In this document: positions 57,451 to 64,000 of the stretch, in pieces | Layout: the number at the start of each line of letters is the position of its first letter | Numbering within the stretch: position 1 is the first letter of the stretch | NCBI RefSeq assembly: GCF_003054025.1 | Contig: NZ_QBKG01000002.1 | Location: 62,001 to 126,000, forward strand | DNA length: 64,000 bases | Direction: 5' to 3' | Source: Capnocytophaga leadbetteri | GTDB taxonomy: Bacteria > Bacteroidota > Bacteroidia > Flavobacteriales > Flavobacteriaceae | The notes under the pieces: model-generated | Seen by the model: the letters and a program-made list of their open reading frames with translations, nothing else | What the model was told of the DNA's origin: nothing | Databases searched by the model: none | Made by a program: the position numbers and the translations under genes

Positions 57451-58302
57451 TTATGTATGTGCGGGCAATAGTTGTGTCTCCAAGTTTTTCACCTTGTCCT
57501 GCAATTCCGATAAGTTCACTTCAAGTTCTGCAATTTTCTGATAGTTGGTAACTGGGTCAAGGAATTCAAAAGATATATGAGCTTGACACTCCCATATCTC
57601 TTTTATATCTTCTAACATTACCTTAATATGTTTGTAATCTCTATTATCAGACTTACAATAAAGGAACCCTTTTTCTCTTGCTCTATTTGTTACCCTCTTT
57701 ACGATTACCCCATCGCGTTCTGTGACTACTACACATACCCTATTATCACCCAACCACTCCCAATCTTCAACAAATTTACCTATTACATAGCTACCATCCT
57801 GTAAGGTGGGATACATAGAAAAACCGCTGACCTGAAACATACGATATGTGCCATTTCGCATTTCAGGAAGACTATATGTAGGTAGTTCCTCAATGTAATT
57901 GCTATCATCATAGCCCTCAAGATAGCCCGCTTGGGCTTTTACTGAAACTAATGGAATACGGTCATTATCGTCATCATCTACTACGACTACTTTAGGCATT
58001 AAACTACGCCCCTCTACCTTTATAGGCTCAATAATTTCTACACGAGGTGTCTTTATTACTTCTGTAGCCCCTTCACTTTTAAGCATTTCGCCATTTCCAG
58101 TGAGCAACCATTCTGCATTTAATTTAGGATGGTTTGACAAAATTTTGGCGATAACATCACCTCCTACTTCGCTATAAAGAGCATTTCCTCTAAAATTTGA
58201 AGTGGCAACATTCAATTCGCCGAAAAAATTTTTCCTCTCAATCTGTTTATAATCAACAAATTGAAGTATTCTTTGTTTAATAGGTGCTAAAATTTTGTCC
58301 AT
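57451..58302 (-). CDS. phage repressor, HTH plus S24 peptidase
   Basis: LexA/CI-like repressor that keeps the prophage silent and is expected to self-cleave on DNA damage. From the ATG at 58302 (MDKILAPIKQRILQFV; the longer frame extends across the divergent promoter): N-terminal HTH (~10-80, ending PKLNAEWLLTGNGEML), linker, and S24 domain with Ser in VSGFSMYPTLQDGSYVIG and Lys in GVIVKRV as the cleavage dyad. A C-terminal coiled-coil tail (ELEVNLSELQDKVKNLETQL) may add dimer contacts. 283 residues. Divergent from the small HTH gene, sharing a 62-base operator region. Confidence 0.9.
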   Translation of the reverse strand: MDKILAPIKQRILQFVDYKQIERKNFFGELNVATSNFRGNALYSEVGGDVIAKILSNHPKLNAEWLLTGNGEMLKSEGATEVIKTPRVEIIEPIKVEGRSLMPKVVVVDDDDNDRIPLVSVKAQAGYLEGYDDSNYIEELPTYSLPEMRNGTYRMFQVSGFSMYPTLQDGSYVIGKFVEDWEWLGDNRVCVVVTERDGVIVKRVTNRAREKGFLYCKSDNRDYKHIKVMLEDIKEIWECQAHISFEFLDPVTNYQKIAELEVNLSELQDKVKNLETQLLPAHT

Positions 58303-58364
58303 AATATTTTGTAGCGATAAAATTTTGACATACCTTTGCGCCAGAATTGGAACAATAAGTAACA
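58303..58364. promoter_or_regulatory. early operator region
   Basis: Between repressor and HTH gene. AAAATTTTG-C/A blocks at about 58290-58298 and 58319-58328 resemble direct repeats and could be repressor sites. Also carries the early promoter. Confidence 0.5.
58308..58338 (+). promoter_or_regulatory. phage early promoter
   Basis: TTTG at 58308-58311 and TACCTTTG at 58331-58338, 19 bases apart; the HTH gene starts at 58365. Confidence 0.8.
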
Positions 58365-58571
58365 ATGGACAAAAGTAAGAAAAAAAAGTATAACAAGTAC
58401 AATGCAAGCGTAATAAATGCATTAATTGAGAAACACGGTTTCTCTGGGCGATACATTCGCCAGTGTGTAAGCGGCGAGCGCACAAGCCTCTCAGCCGACA
58501 AAATCAGAAAGGACTATCATAGTATGATTGCCCCTTCTGAAAAGAAAGTAAAAGAATTTTTAAATGATTAA
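58365..58571 (+). CDS. Ner/Cro-like small HTH regulator
   Basis: 68 residues, basic N terminus (MDKSKKKKYNKYN) and an HTH (VINALIEKHGFSGRYIRQCVSGERTSLSADKIRKDY). First gene of the early transcript, divergent from the repressor: the place of ner in Mu or cro in lambda. Likely turns down early or repressor transcription; role inferred from position. Confidence 0.7.
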   Translation: MDKSKKKKYNKYNASVINALIEKHGFSGRYIRQCVSGERTSLSADKIRKDYHSMIAPSEKKVKEFLND

Positions 58572-58574
58572 GCT

Positions 58575-58760
58575 ATGAAAGTAGGAAACAAAGTAAGAGT
58601 ATCACCTTTTATCACCACAGACCCTTACGGTAAAAAAGGAAAAGTAGGCAAATTAACCGATATACGCACCTATGAAGATTATACATTAGGCATTATAACC
58701 TTTGCCGATAACAGTGTAGGTATCTACGACGTAGAATGTTTAGAACCCATAAATGAATAA
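58575..58760 (+). CDS. small early protein, KOW-like start
   Basis: 61 residues, MKVGNKVRVSPFITTDPYGKKGKVGK... with a short beta-barrel look (VGxKVRV...GKVG...), often seen in phage DNA- or RNA-binding small proteins. Three bases after the HTH gene. Function unknown. Confidence 0.55.
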   Translation: MKVGNKVRVSPFITTDPYGKKGKVGKLTDIRTYEDYTLGIITFADNSVGIYDVECLEPINE

Positions 58761-58890
58761 TACAATGATACAAGTAAAAACACAAGTAGTGCTCATAGAA
58801 AGTGAAGAGAAAAAAGAGCGTAAAGTAATAAAAACAGTCCGCTTCTTAGGGTTACTCATATTTAAGAAAGAAAGCTCTTTAGGAATGTAA
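58753..58890 (+). CDS. small early ORF, 45 residues
   Basis: Starts in an 8-base overlap with the previous gene (or at the ATG at 58765). Sequence has VRFLGLLIFKKES, which resembles IRTTFLGIVVKREK in the ORF at 59250-59381. Charged, no known domain; operon position and the recurrence argue that it is real. Confidence 0.45.
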   Translation: MNNTMIQVKTQVVLIESEEKKERKVIKTVRFLGLLIFKKESSLGM

Positions 58891-58939
58891 AAAGGGGCAT
58901 ACTGCACAGCATACCCCAAAGATAGAAACTTAGTAACTA

Positions 58940-59113
58940 TCATTTAGAGGAGAGCCTATTCATTAAAGACTCAAAAGACTCATTAGTATAGATTTTCTCG
59001 CCATTAATGAGAGTAATCATACAAAAGTCACTTCCTCTTCTTACGGTGATAATATGGTGAGTATTCACCACTAAAAATTCACCTTCCAGTGTGGTTGTAA
59101 TTCTAATGAACAT
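58940..59113 (-). CDS. FlbD-like small protein, antisense to the early genes
   Basis: 57 residues from the ATG at 59113 (MFIRITTTLEGEFLVVNTHH... CMITLINGEKIYTNES). The spacing of the strands and the ITLINGEKIYTNES end match the small FlbD-like domain. Runs opposite to the early genes, with TAACTTTG at 59141-59148 as -7 box. In phages, similar FlbD-like proteins occur as lone small genes. Function unknown. Confidence 0.5.
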   Translation of the reverse strand: MFIRITTTLEGEFLVVNTHHIITVRRGSDFCMITLINGEKIYTNESFESLMNRLSSK

Positions 59114-59140
59114 AATTACTAAAATTAAAATTAGACGCCA

Positions 59141-59148
59141 CAAAGTTA
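59141..59148 (-). promoter_or_regulatory. -7 element of the antisense small gene
   Basis: TAACTTTG on the minus strand, 28 bases before its ATG; next to RNA element 1. No -33 match. Confidence 0.4.
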
Positions 59149-59156
59149 GTAATTAT

Positions 59157-59218
59157 TTCCCAAGGTTGGTACGACCAACGGCAAGAAAGTTTGCAGCGGT
59201 TCGCAACCGCCTTGGGAA
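59157..59218 (+). ncRNA. three-way-junction RNA element, copy 1
   Basis: Outer stem TTCCCAAG (59157-59164) with CTTGGGAA (59211-59218); hairpin GTTGGT-ACG-ACCAAC (59165-59179); linker 59180-59195 that can form a weak GCAA/TTGC hairpin; hairpin GCGGTT-CGC-AACCGC (59196-59210). All bases of the two hairpins and outer stem pair. Ends 31 bases before the ATG of the small ORF at 59250. Matches copy 2 in fold with different bases. Confidence 0.75.
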
Positions 59219-59249
59219 GCATTTAAAAACCTTTTAAACCCTATTTAAA

Positions 59250-59381
59250 ATGAAAGTAAAAACCATTTACCTAATTAATGAGGACTTTCTCATTATCGGC
59301 AGAGAGATACGCACAACCTTCTTAGGTATCGTCGTAAAAAGAGAAAAAATAGAGTACCACAAGCCAGTGAAGTACCACTAA
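59250..59381 (+). CDS. small early ORF, 43 residues
   Basis: ATG 31 bases after RNA element 1. EIRTTFLGIVVKREK resembles the VKTVRFLGLLIFKK part of the ORF at 58753-58890. Basic, no known domain. AT-rich leader without a clear Shine-Dalgarno, as common in Bacteroidetes. Confidence 0.45.
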   Translation: MKVKTIYLINEDFLIIGREIRTTFLGIVVKREKIEYHKPVKYH

Positions 59382-59425
59382 TAACACCACATCACGTTTT
59401 TTATATTTTGATTTTATTGTTGTTT

Positions 59426-59482
59426 TCCCCAGTGGTTGGTATGACCAACAGCATTAAGCGCAGCTCGCAACTGCACTGGGGA
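59426..59482 (+). ncRNA. three-way-junction RNA element, copy 2
   Basis: Outer stem TCCCCAGT (59426-59433) with ACTGGGGA (59475-59482); hairpin GTTGGT-ATG-ACCAAC (59435-59449); linker 59450-59459; hairpin GCAGCT-CGC-AACTGC (59460-59474, one C-A mismatch). Same layout as copy 1; in the outer stem three pairs change on both sides (G-C to T-A, A-T to G-C, T-A to C-G), one more in the second hairpin. Ends 28 bases before the transposase ATG. Confidence 0.75.
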
Positions 59483-59510
59483 GCAAGGCAAACGCCAAAA
59501 AAACAAAACT

Positions 59511-61553
59511 ATGTACGCATTCCAAAATAACATATTATCTATCCCCGCACGCCTATTGTATGACGATTGGAAAGTAATGAGCTACAACACCTACAAATCG
59601 TACAGTCAGCGTGGTAAGCTCCAAGTTACCCAAGCAGGCAAAGGGCAAGGTAATGAAGCGTGGGTAGCCTTTGATAGCCTCCCCGTAGTGAAAGGTGTGA
59701 ATACAAAAGAATTTTGCGTGCGTATGCTCGGCAAGCCCGAAGAGGCTCACATCGTTACCAATGTATTAGAAGAGTACATCGTGCCCGACCCCGAAGCTAT
59801 CAACTTCTTTGCTGAGCACCGCAAACCTAACGGCAAATCACTCCCCCTCTCACAACAGCGAGAGAAAGCCACCTCCGCTATGATACTGGGTGCCATCGAA
59901 ATCTTGCTTAAAAGCCGTCCGCTCACTGCCAAAGCCTTTGGTAAACGCAAAACCCAAATATGGCAAAACATCAGCGAAGCAGTGAATGCGCTAAACCCCG
60001 AAAAGTGGAGCTTCTCATTACCTAACAACCCACGAAGCCTACAGCGCAAATATAACCAGTACCTTACCGAGCGTTACGCCACTTTCATTCACAAGGGCGA
60101 AGGCTCCGACAACGCCAAGGTAGTAACCCCTACTATGGAACGCCTATTTATATCCATCTGCTGTATGCCTAATAAACCTTACATTAGTTCGGTATATGAT
60201 ATTTACAAGCAGTTTCTATACGGCGAAATAGAACTTTTTGACCGTGCTACGGGCGAACTCTTTAACGTAGACGATTTTTGCGATGAGAATGGCAACCTGT
60301 TAGAAGTATCTGAAAGCACTGTAAAACTATGGCTTAGCAAAGCCGAAAATCAGCTTATCATAGCCAAAGCCCGCAACGGAGAGTACGATTTTAGCCACAA
60401 GTTGCGCCCACACGTTCACCGCCACGCACCGCTCTACTCAATGAGTAAAATAACCCTTGATGACCGCGATATAATGCACACCAAGCTACCCGACGGCACC
60501 AAAGTAATGGCATACTATGCTTACGATGTGATGAGCACTGCCCTAATAGGTATCGCACACAGCAAAAAGAAAGACACCCAGCTGTTCTTAGACTGCTTCC
60601 GCTCAATGTTTCAGTTCACTACCTCCTATGGCTTGGGCACCCCAATGCAGATAGAAGTAGAACGACACCTAACGGGAGAATTTGCCGACGGGCTACTGAA
60701 AGCTAACAACCTATTTCCGTTTGTACGCTTCTGTAACCCTACAAACTCACAAGAGAAGTATGCCGAGACAATGATACGAGGTAAAAAATACGGTATTGAG
60801 AAAAACAGACACCAAAACGTAGGTCGCCACTATGCCCGCCGTGATAGTAACCGAACCACACAACAAAAGATATTCGATGAGTTCAACAATAATTACAAAG
60901 AAGCCAAAGCCTCTTATGATGATATTGTAGCAATGGAACTCCAAGAGCAAACCCTATACAACAACCAACCCCACCCCGACCAACAACGCTTCCCTGGGAA
61001 GACACGTTTGGAGGTATTTTTAGAGAACGTAAACCCTAATTTGCCACAACTCAACCGAGCCCTTTTAGCCCAATACATAGGCAAATGTACCACTACTACC
61101 ATACGCCGTAGTCAGTATGTAACCGTACAATACCAAAAATACCAACTACCCAACCCACAAGTACTTACCTTATTAGCCCCCAACAACTACCAAGTAGAAG
61201 CCTATTACTTGCCTAATAAGGACGGCATTACCGAAGTGTATCTATACCAAAACGGAGCCTTCCTCTGCACCTGTAGCCCTGTGCCTACCTTCAACCGTGC
61301 TAATGCCGAATGGACTCAGCACGATGAGCAACAATATGCCGAAGCAATGAGTTATGTTACCAAGTTCGACCAAATGGTACGTACCCAATCAGTGCAAAAG
61401 CTCAACCGCTTAGGAAGCCTCACCGCGCCCATACCCACCGCTACCGAAGTAGACTACACACCAGTAGACTACACCGAGACACCCGCACTCAACTATCAAG
61501 AGTACAGCAAAACAAAAGTAGAAACCATAAATAAAGCATTATTAGACTTATGA
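59511..61553 (+). CDS. MuA-type DDE transposase
   Basis: Cuts and joins phage ends in transposition. 680 residues: N-terminal HTH-type DNA-binding region (~10-60, ~180), catalytic RNase-H-like core with VMAYYAYDVMSTALIG (D339), PMQIEVERHLTGEF and FPFVRFCNPTNSQEKYAE (E415), followed by a basic segment (RHQNVGRHYARRD) and C-terminal domain for MuB contact. The exact DDE residues are uncertain; D317/D320 in LDDRD is another candidate for the first. Ends in an ATGA overlap with the MuB gene. Confidence 0.93.
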   Translation: MYAFQNNILSIPARLLYDDWKVMSYNTYKSYSQRGKLQVTQAGKGQGNEAWVAFDSLPVVKGVNTKEFCVRMLGKPEEAHIVTNVLEEYIVPDPEAINFFAEHRKPNGKSLPLSQQREKATSAMILGAIEILLKSRPLTAKAFGKRKTQIWQNISEAVNALNPEKWSFSLPNNPRSLQRKYNQYLTERYATFIHKGEGSDNAKVVTPTMERLFISICCMPNKPYISSVYDIYKQFLYGEIELFDRATGELFNVDDFCDENGNLLEVSESTVKLWLSKAENQLIIAKARNGEYDFSHKLRPHVHRHAPLYSMSKITLDDRDIMHTKLPDGTKVMAYYAYDVMSTALIGIAHSKKKDTQLFLDCFRSMFQFTTSYGLGTPMQIEVERHLTGEFADGLLKANNLFPFVRFCNPTNSQEKYAETMIRGKKYGIEKNRHQNVGRHYARRDSNRTTQQKIFDEFNNNYKEAKASYDDIVAMELQEQTLYNNQPHPDQQRFPGKTRLEVFLENVNPNLPQLNRALLAQYIGKCTTTTIRRSQYVTVQYQKYQLPNPQVLTLLAPNNYQVEAYYLPNKDGITEVYLYQNGAFLCTCSPVPTFNRANAEWTQHDEQQYAEAMSYVTKFDQMVRTQSVQKLNRLGSLTAPIPTATEVDYTPVDYTETPALNYQEYSKTKVETINKALLDL

Positions 61554-62440
61554 TAACCACAGTTTTAAAAGAAAAAATCGTACAAGCAATTGCCGAAAAC
61601 CGACAAAACTACCGCTATGACACCCATCACGCCAAAAGTCTTGGCATCAATGGTGCCCAGTACAACCGTGTAATGAAAGGCGAACGCGATGGCGTGCTAT
61701 CCGATGCCAAATGGATAAGCATCGCCCGCAAACTACAAGTACAACTCCGCGATGAGGCTCCTTGGGTAACCGTAGAGACCGAAACCTTTCAGTACATATA
61801 CAGCCAGCTTACCGCCTGCCAAACACGCTCGCTTTCGGCTATCCTATGTGACCGTGCAGGTATAGGCAAAACACACACCGCCAAAGTATATGTAAGCAAA
61901 AATAAAAACGCCGTATATATCGACTGCTCACAAGTAAAAACCAAACAAAAACTTATACGCAAAATCGCACAAGAGTTTGGCATTACCTATACAGGACGAT
62001 ATGCCGAAGTGTATGAAGATTTGGTTTACTATCTAAAACAGCTTGAAACCCCTTTAGTGATATTAGACGAAGCTGGCGACCTCGAATACCACGCCTTTTT
62101 GGAACTCAAAAGCCTTTGGAATGCCACCGAATATGTTTGCGGTTGGTATATGATGGGGGCCGACGGGTTACAAGCTAAAATCGACCGTAATAAGGGTATC
62201 AAAAAAGTAGGCTATGCCGAAATATTCGACCGCTATGGCTCCAAGTATAGCCGTGTAAGTCCACCCTCTGATAAAGAAGCTATCGAAGCCTTCCTACTCA
62301 GCCAAATAGCACAAGTAAGCCAAGCCAATGGCTCAACTATCAGCCCTGCACAAATGTACGCTAACACCGCAGGAAGCCTCAGAAAAGTACGCACCGAAAT
62401 TGAAAAGCAACGCCTACAACAACTCAATGATGGAAAATAA
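61550..62440 (+). CDS. MuB-type AAA ATPase
   Basis: DNA-binding ATPase that selects target DNA and activates the transposase. N-terminal lambda-like HTH (~10-65), Walker A DRAGIGKT (101-108), Walker B LVILDEAGD (~163-171) and a sensor-like GADG region; the C-terminal part is the family's helical lid. 296 residues. Coupled to the transposase by 4-base overlap and overlaps the next gene by 11 bases. Confidence 0.9.
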   Translation: MITTVLKEKIVQAIAENRQNYRYDTHHAKSLGINGAQYNRVMKGERDGVLSDAKWISIARKLQVQLRDEAPWVTVETETFQYIYSQLTACQTRSLSAILCDRAGIGKTHTAKVYVSKNKNAVYIDCSQVKTKQKLIRKIAQEFGITYTGRYAEVYEDLVYYLKQLETPLVILDEAGDLEYHAFLELKSLWNATEYVCGWYMMGADGLQAKIDRNKGIKKVGYAEIFDRYGSKYSRVSPPSDKEAIEAFLLSQIAQVSQANGSTISPAQMYANTAGSLRKVRTEIEKQRLQQLNDGK

Positions 62441-63095
62441 CGAAAAAACAATCATACCCCGCGCCTATACCTACGAAGATTTAGCGCGCAAAAAGTACAA
62501 AACAATCGACCTATCACCCCAATGGGCAAACCATCTCGGCAAGGTAGAACGAAGCGGCAGCCTCCTTATCTATGGCGACTCAGGGCACGGCAAAACCACC
62601 TACGCCCTACAGCTAATGAAAGAACTCTGCCAAAAAGAAAAGGTACTATACAACTCCTTAGAAGAGTGTGGCAGCCTATCACTCATTGAAAACCTCGACC
62701 GCTACGGGCTCAAACAGCACCGAAAACGCTACAGCGTACAAAAAGAATATGTAGACAAAATGATGCTACGCCTGGACCGTCCACAACAACCTAAAATAGT
62801 ATTTATTGACAGTATACAAGAGTGTTTCGACGGCAAGCCCGCAAGCCTATACAACAAACTCATAGAAGCATTTCCTAACACCCTTTTTATTGGCATATCA
62901 CAAACCGATAGTAAGGGAAACCCCAAAGGAGCCGTTGCCAACAAATTCTACTGGCTTAGTCAAAACCGTATATTCGTCAAAGACTTCCGAGCCTACATCG
63001 AAAAGACACGTACAGGAGCCAATGAGTTAGAACCCTATCTCATCTCAGCCGAAAAAGCCCAAGAACGCGATTTTAAACTCTTAAAAACACCCTAA
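62430..63095 (+). CDS. phage P-loop ATPase (RecA/DnaB-like)
   Basis: 222 residues from the ATG at 62430 (MENNEKTIIPRAYTYEDLA; ATG at 62427 also possible). Walker A GDSGHGKT (49-56), Walker B KIVFIDSIQE, and later ISQTDSKGNPKGAVANKFYW. Looks like a RecA/KaiC-like single-domain ATPase seen after muB in Bacteroidetes Mu-like phages. Role unknown; replication or repair is a guess. Confidence 0.75.
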   Translation: MENNEKTIIPRAYTYEDLARKKYKTIDLSPQWANHLGKVERSGSLLIYGDSGHGKTTYALQLMKELCQKEKVLYNSLEECGSLSLIENLDRYGLKQHRKRYSVQKEYVDKMMLRLDRPQQPKIVFIDSIQECFDGKPASLYNKLIEAFPNTLFIGISQTDSKGNPKGAVANKFYWLSQNRIFVKDFRAYIEKTRTGANELEPYLISAEKAQERDFKLLKTP

Positions 63096-63097
63096 CA

Positions 63098-63493
63098 ATG
63101 AATACAATAGCCCAACAAATCACCTATCGCCACGCTCTCGCCCGCCAATTAGGGCTCACCTATTTACAGTACGAAAACCTCCGCTATGAGTTCTACAACG
63201 AATGGTGCACCAATCTATGTAACACCGCCATAGGTAGAGGGCTGCACTTAAAAACCCTCATCACCCACGATACCCTACTCAATTGGTATGACGATCAGTG
63301 GTACAGTGAGGTGGAGAAAACCATCGAACGCCTTTACGGCAACGACATCACCCTATTCAATGCCGACGACGTCCTCCTGCTCATCACTATCTACGCAGAA
63401 AATATCCTGCAATATTACCCCAGTATATTACTCAAAAAAATAACTGCCCGTGCGGCTCGAAGCGAACACCAAGCTAACACTAACCGAAGATAA
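63098..63493 (+). CDS. hypothetical phage early protein
   Basis: 131 residues, helical, rich in aromatic and Tyr/Leu residues (LTYLQYENLRYEFYNEWC). Three bases after the ATPase gene. No family recognised. Confidence 0.65.
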   Translation: MNTIAQQITYRHALARQLGLTYLQYENLRYEFYNEWCTNLCNTAIGRGLHLKTLITHDTLLNWYDDQWYSEVEKTIERLYGNDITLFNADDVLLLITIYAENILQYYPSILLKKITARAARSEHQANTNRR

Positions 63494-63505
63494 ACCGAAC
63501 ACAAG

Positions 63506-63706
63506 ATGAGATTAGAACCTAACGAAATCAGCGATTACGACTACATCAACCGCAAGCTCAGAGAGCACGCACAAGAGCTGCTCAAAACCGCCAAAAAACA
63601 AAAACGCCCCATTCGCTATCTACCTCAAGGCATTAGCGGCAATAATGTAACTTGGTGGGCAGACCTCAAAAAATACGGCAAACTAATACAAAAAAACAAT
63701 GAATAG
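63506..63706 (+). CDS. hypothetical phage early protein
   Basis: 66 residues, charged (REHAQELLKTAKKQKRPIRYLP), no motif. Overlaps the next gene by 8 bases. Confidence 0.6.
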   Translation: MRLEPNEISDYDYINRKLREHAQELLKTAKKQKRPIRYLPQGISGNNVTWWADLKKYGKLIQKNNE

Positions 63707-63986
63707 TAGATTTTTAGCATACACAGAAGCCCTTGCCCTCGACACTTTTTTACAAGTGCTTACCTTCGAGCAACGGCTTGCCACCTGCCAATACCGCGCA
63801 GGTAAAACCGACAAAGTACCCGCCTTAGTGCAGAAGTTACAAGACTGGACAGAGCGAAAGCGCTGGCAACCCCCAGCCTTTCGCTACGAGCCCGAAACCC
63901 TTGAACTCCTATGGCAAGACAGCACCGCCCAATGGCTACCCTTAGCCGTACACCCCCTATACCAAGCCGAAGTAAATGGAAAATAA
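63699..63986 (+). CDS. hypothetical phage early protein
   Basis: 95 residues; W/Q/L-rich, GKTDKVPALVQKLQDWTERKRWQPP. Start overlaps the preceding gene; no family recognised. Confidence 0.6.
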   Translation: MNSRFLAYTEALALDTFLQVLTFEQRLATCQYRAGKTDKVPALVQKLQDWTERKRWQPPAFRYEPETLELLWQDSTAQWLPLAVHPLYQAEVNGK

Positions 63987-64000
63987 CAAAGTAATCAATT
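63976..64000 (+). CDS. next phage gene, cut by window end
   Basis: An ATG at 63976, overlapping the stop of the preceding gene, opens a frame MENNKVIN that is cut at the window edge. Overlap pattern matches the other early genes. Confidence 0.3.

Larger units (their letters stand above)
56850..64000 (+). mobile_element. Mu-like transposable prophage, left part
   Basis: Order is diagnostic for Mu relatives in Bacteroidetes: divergent S24 repressor, small HTH regulator, small early genes, MuA-type transposase, MuB-type ATPase, accessory ATPase, small genes. The left boundary is approximate (between ~56845 and 57255) and the element continues past the window end; no structural genes are visible. 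Coding strand of the early genes is A/C-rich, unlike the host genes. Confidence 0.85.

Noticed and set aside
59157-59482. Hammerhead, twister or tRNA-like identity for the three-way-junction elements
   Set aside because: No CUGAUGA/GAAA core, no twister loops, and arm sizes do not fit a tRNA.

Overview
The window looks like a chromosome segment of a Capnocytophaga-type member of the Flavobacteriaceae. The evidence is: promoters of the Bacteroidetes form (TTTG about 19-21 bases before TAnnTTTG), SusC/SusD outer-membrane pairs, a hybrid two-component regulator, a TrmH-type rRNA/tRNA methylase, ParAB/DUF5683 gene order, and moderate-to-low GC. The genus is an inference from overall gene content; no rRNA marker is present.

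Bases 1-23150 are mostly core housekeeping genes: bioD and mdh (divergent), a minus-strand run (outer-membrane protein, HdrC-like Fe-S protein, MCE lipid-transport protein, amidase, ligA, lptD), then plus-strand der, a HEPN/MNT pair, ddl, coaD, glmS, an acyl-CoA synthetase, ribF and a dCMP deaminase. A minus-strand run follows: coiled-coil protein, Nif3-like protein, phosphatase and trmH. An amber-interrupted small ORF lies just before ddl.

Bases 23171-39436 form a minus-strand polysaccharide-utilisation locus: SusC, SusD, a GH16-like lipoprotein, (terminator) an arylsulfotransferase-like lipoprotein, a GH20 hexosaminidase, a hybrid two-component regulator, and a lipoprotein with collagen-like and BspA-like repeats. 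A GlcNAc-containing, possibly sulfated host or microbial glycan is a reasonable but unproven substrate.

Bases 39529-47586 carry dld, DUF5683, parB, parA and ybaB (one tightly overlapping operon with its own promoter), an AspT-type transporter and pruA. Bases 47612-52064 form a four-gene operon (small His/Cys-rich protein, TonB receptor, two paralogous lipoproteins) that I read as a metal-acquisition locus.

Bases 52150-56866 are accessory DNA: lipoproteins bracketed by an inverted repeat, and a duplicated array of orphan toxin C-terminal fragments and immunity-like genes (two beta-propeller paralogues, a truncated immunity gene, an HNH-like tip). This resembles the cassette graveyard of a polymorphic toxin system with no full-length toxin in the window.

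From about 56850 to the window end lies the left part of a Mu-like transposable prophage: short repeats at the presumed end, an S24 repressor divergent from a small HTH (Ner/Cro-like) gene, small early genes, MuA-type transposase, MuB-type ATPase, a second P-loop ATPase and small unknown genes. Between the early genes sit two copies of a 60-base element that fold into the same three-way junction, with compensatory base changes between copies. One lies about 30 bases before a small ORF and one about 28 bases before the transposase. This is the best candidate here for something undescribed.
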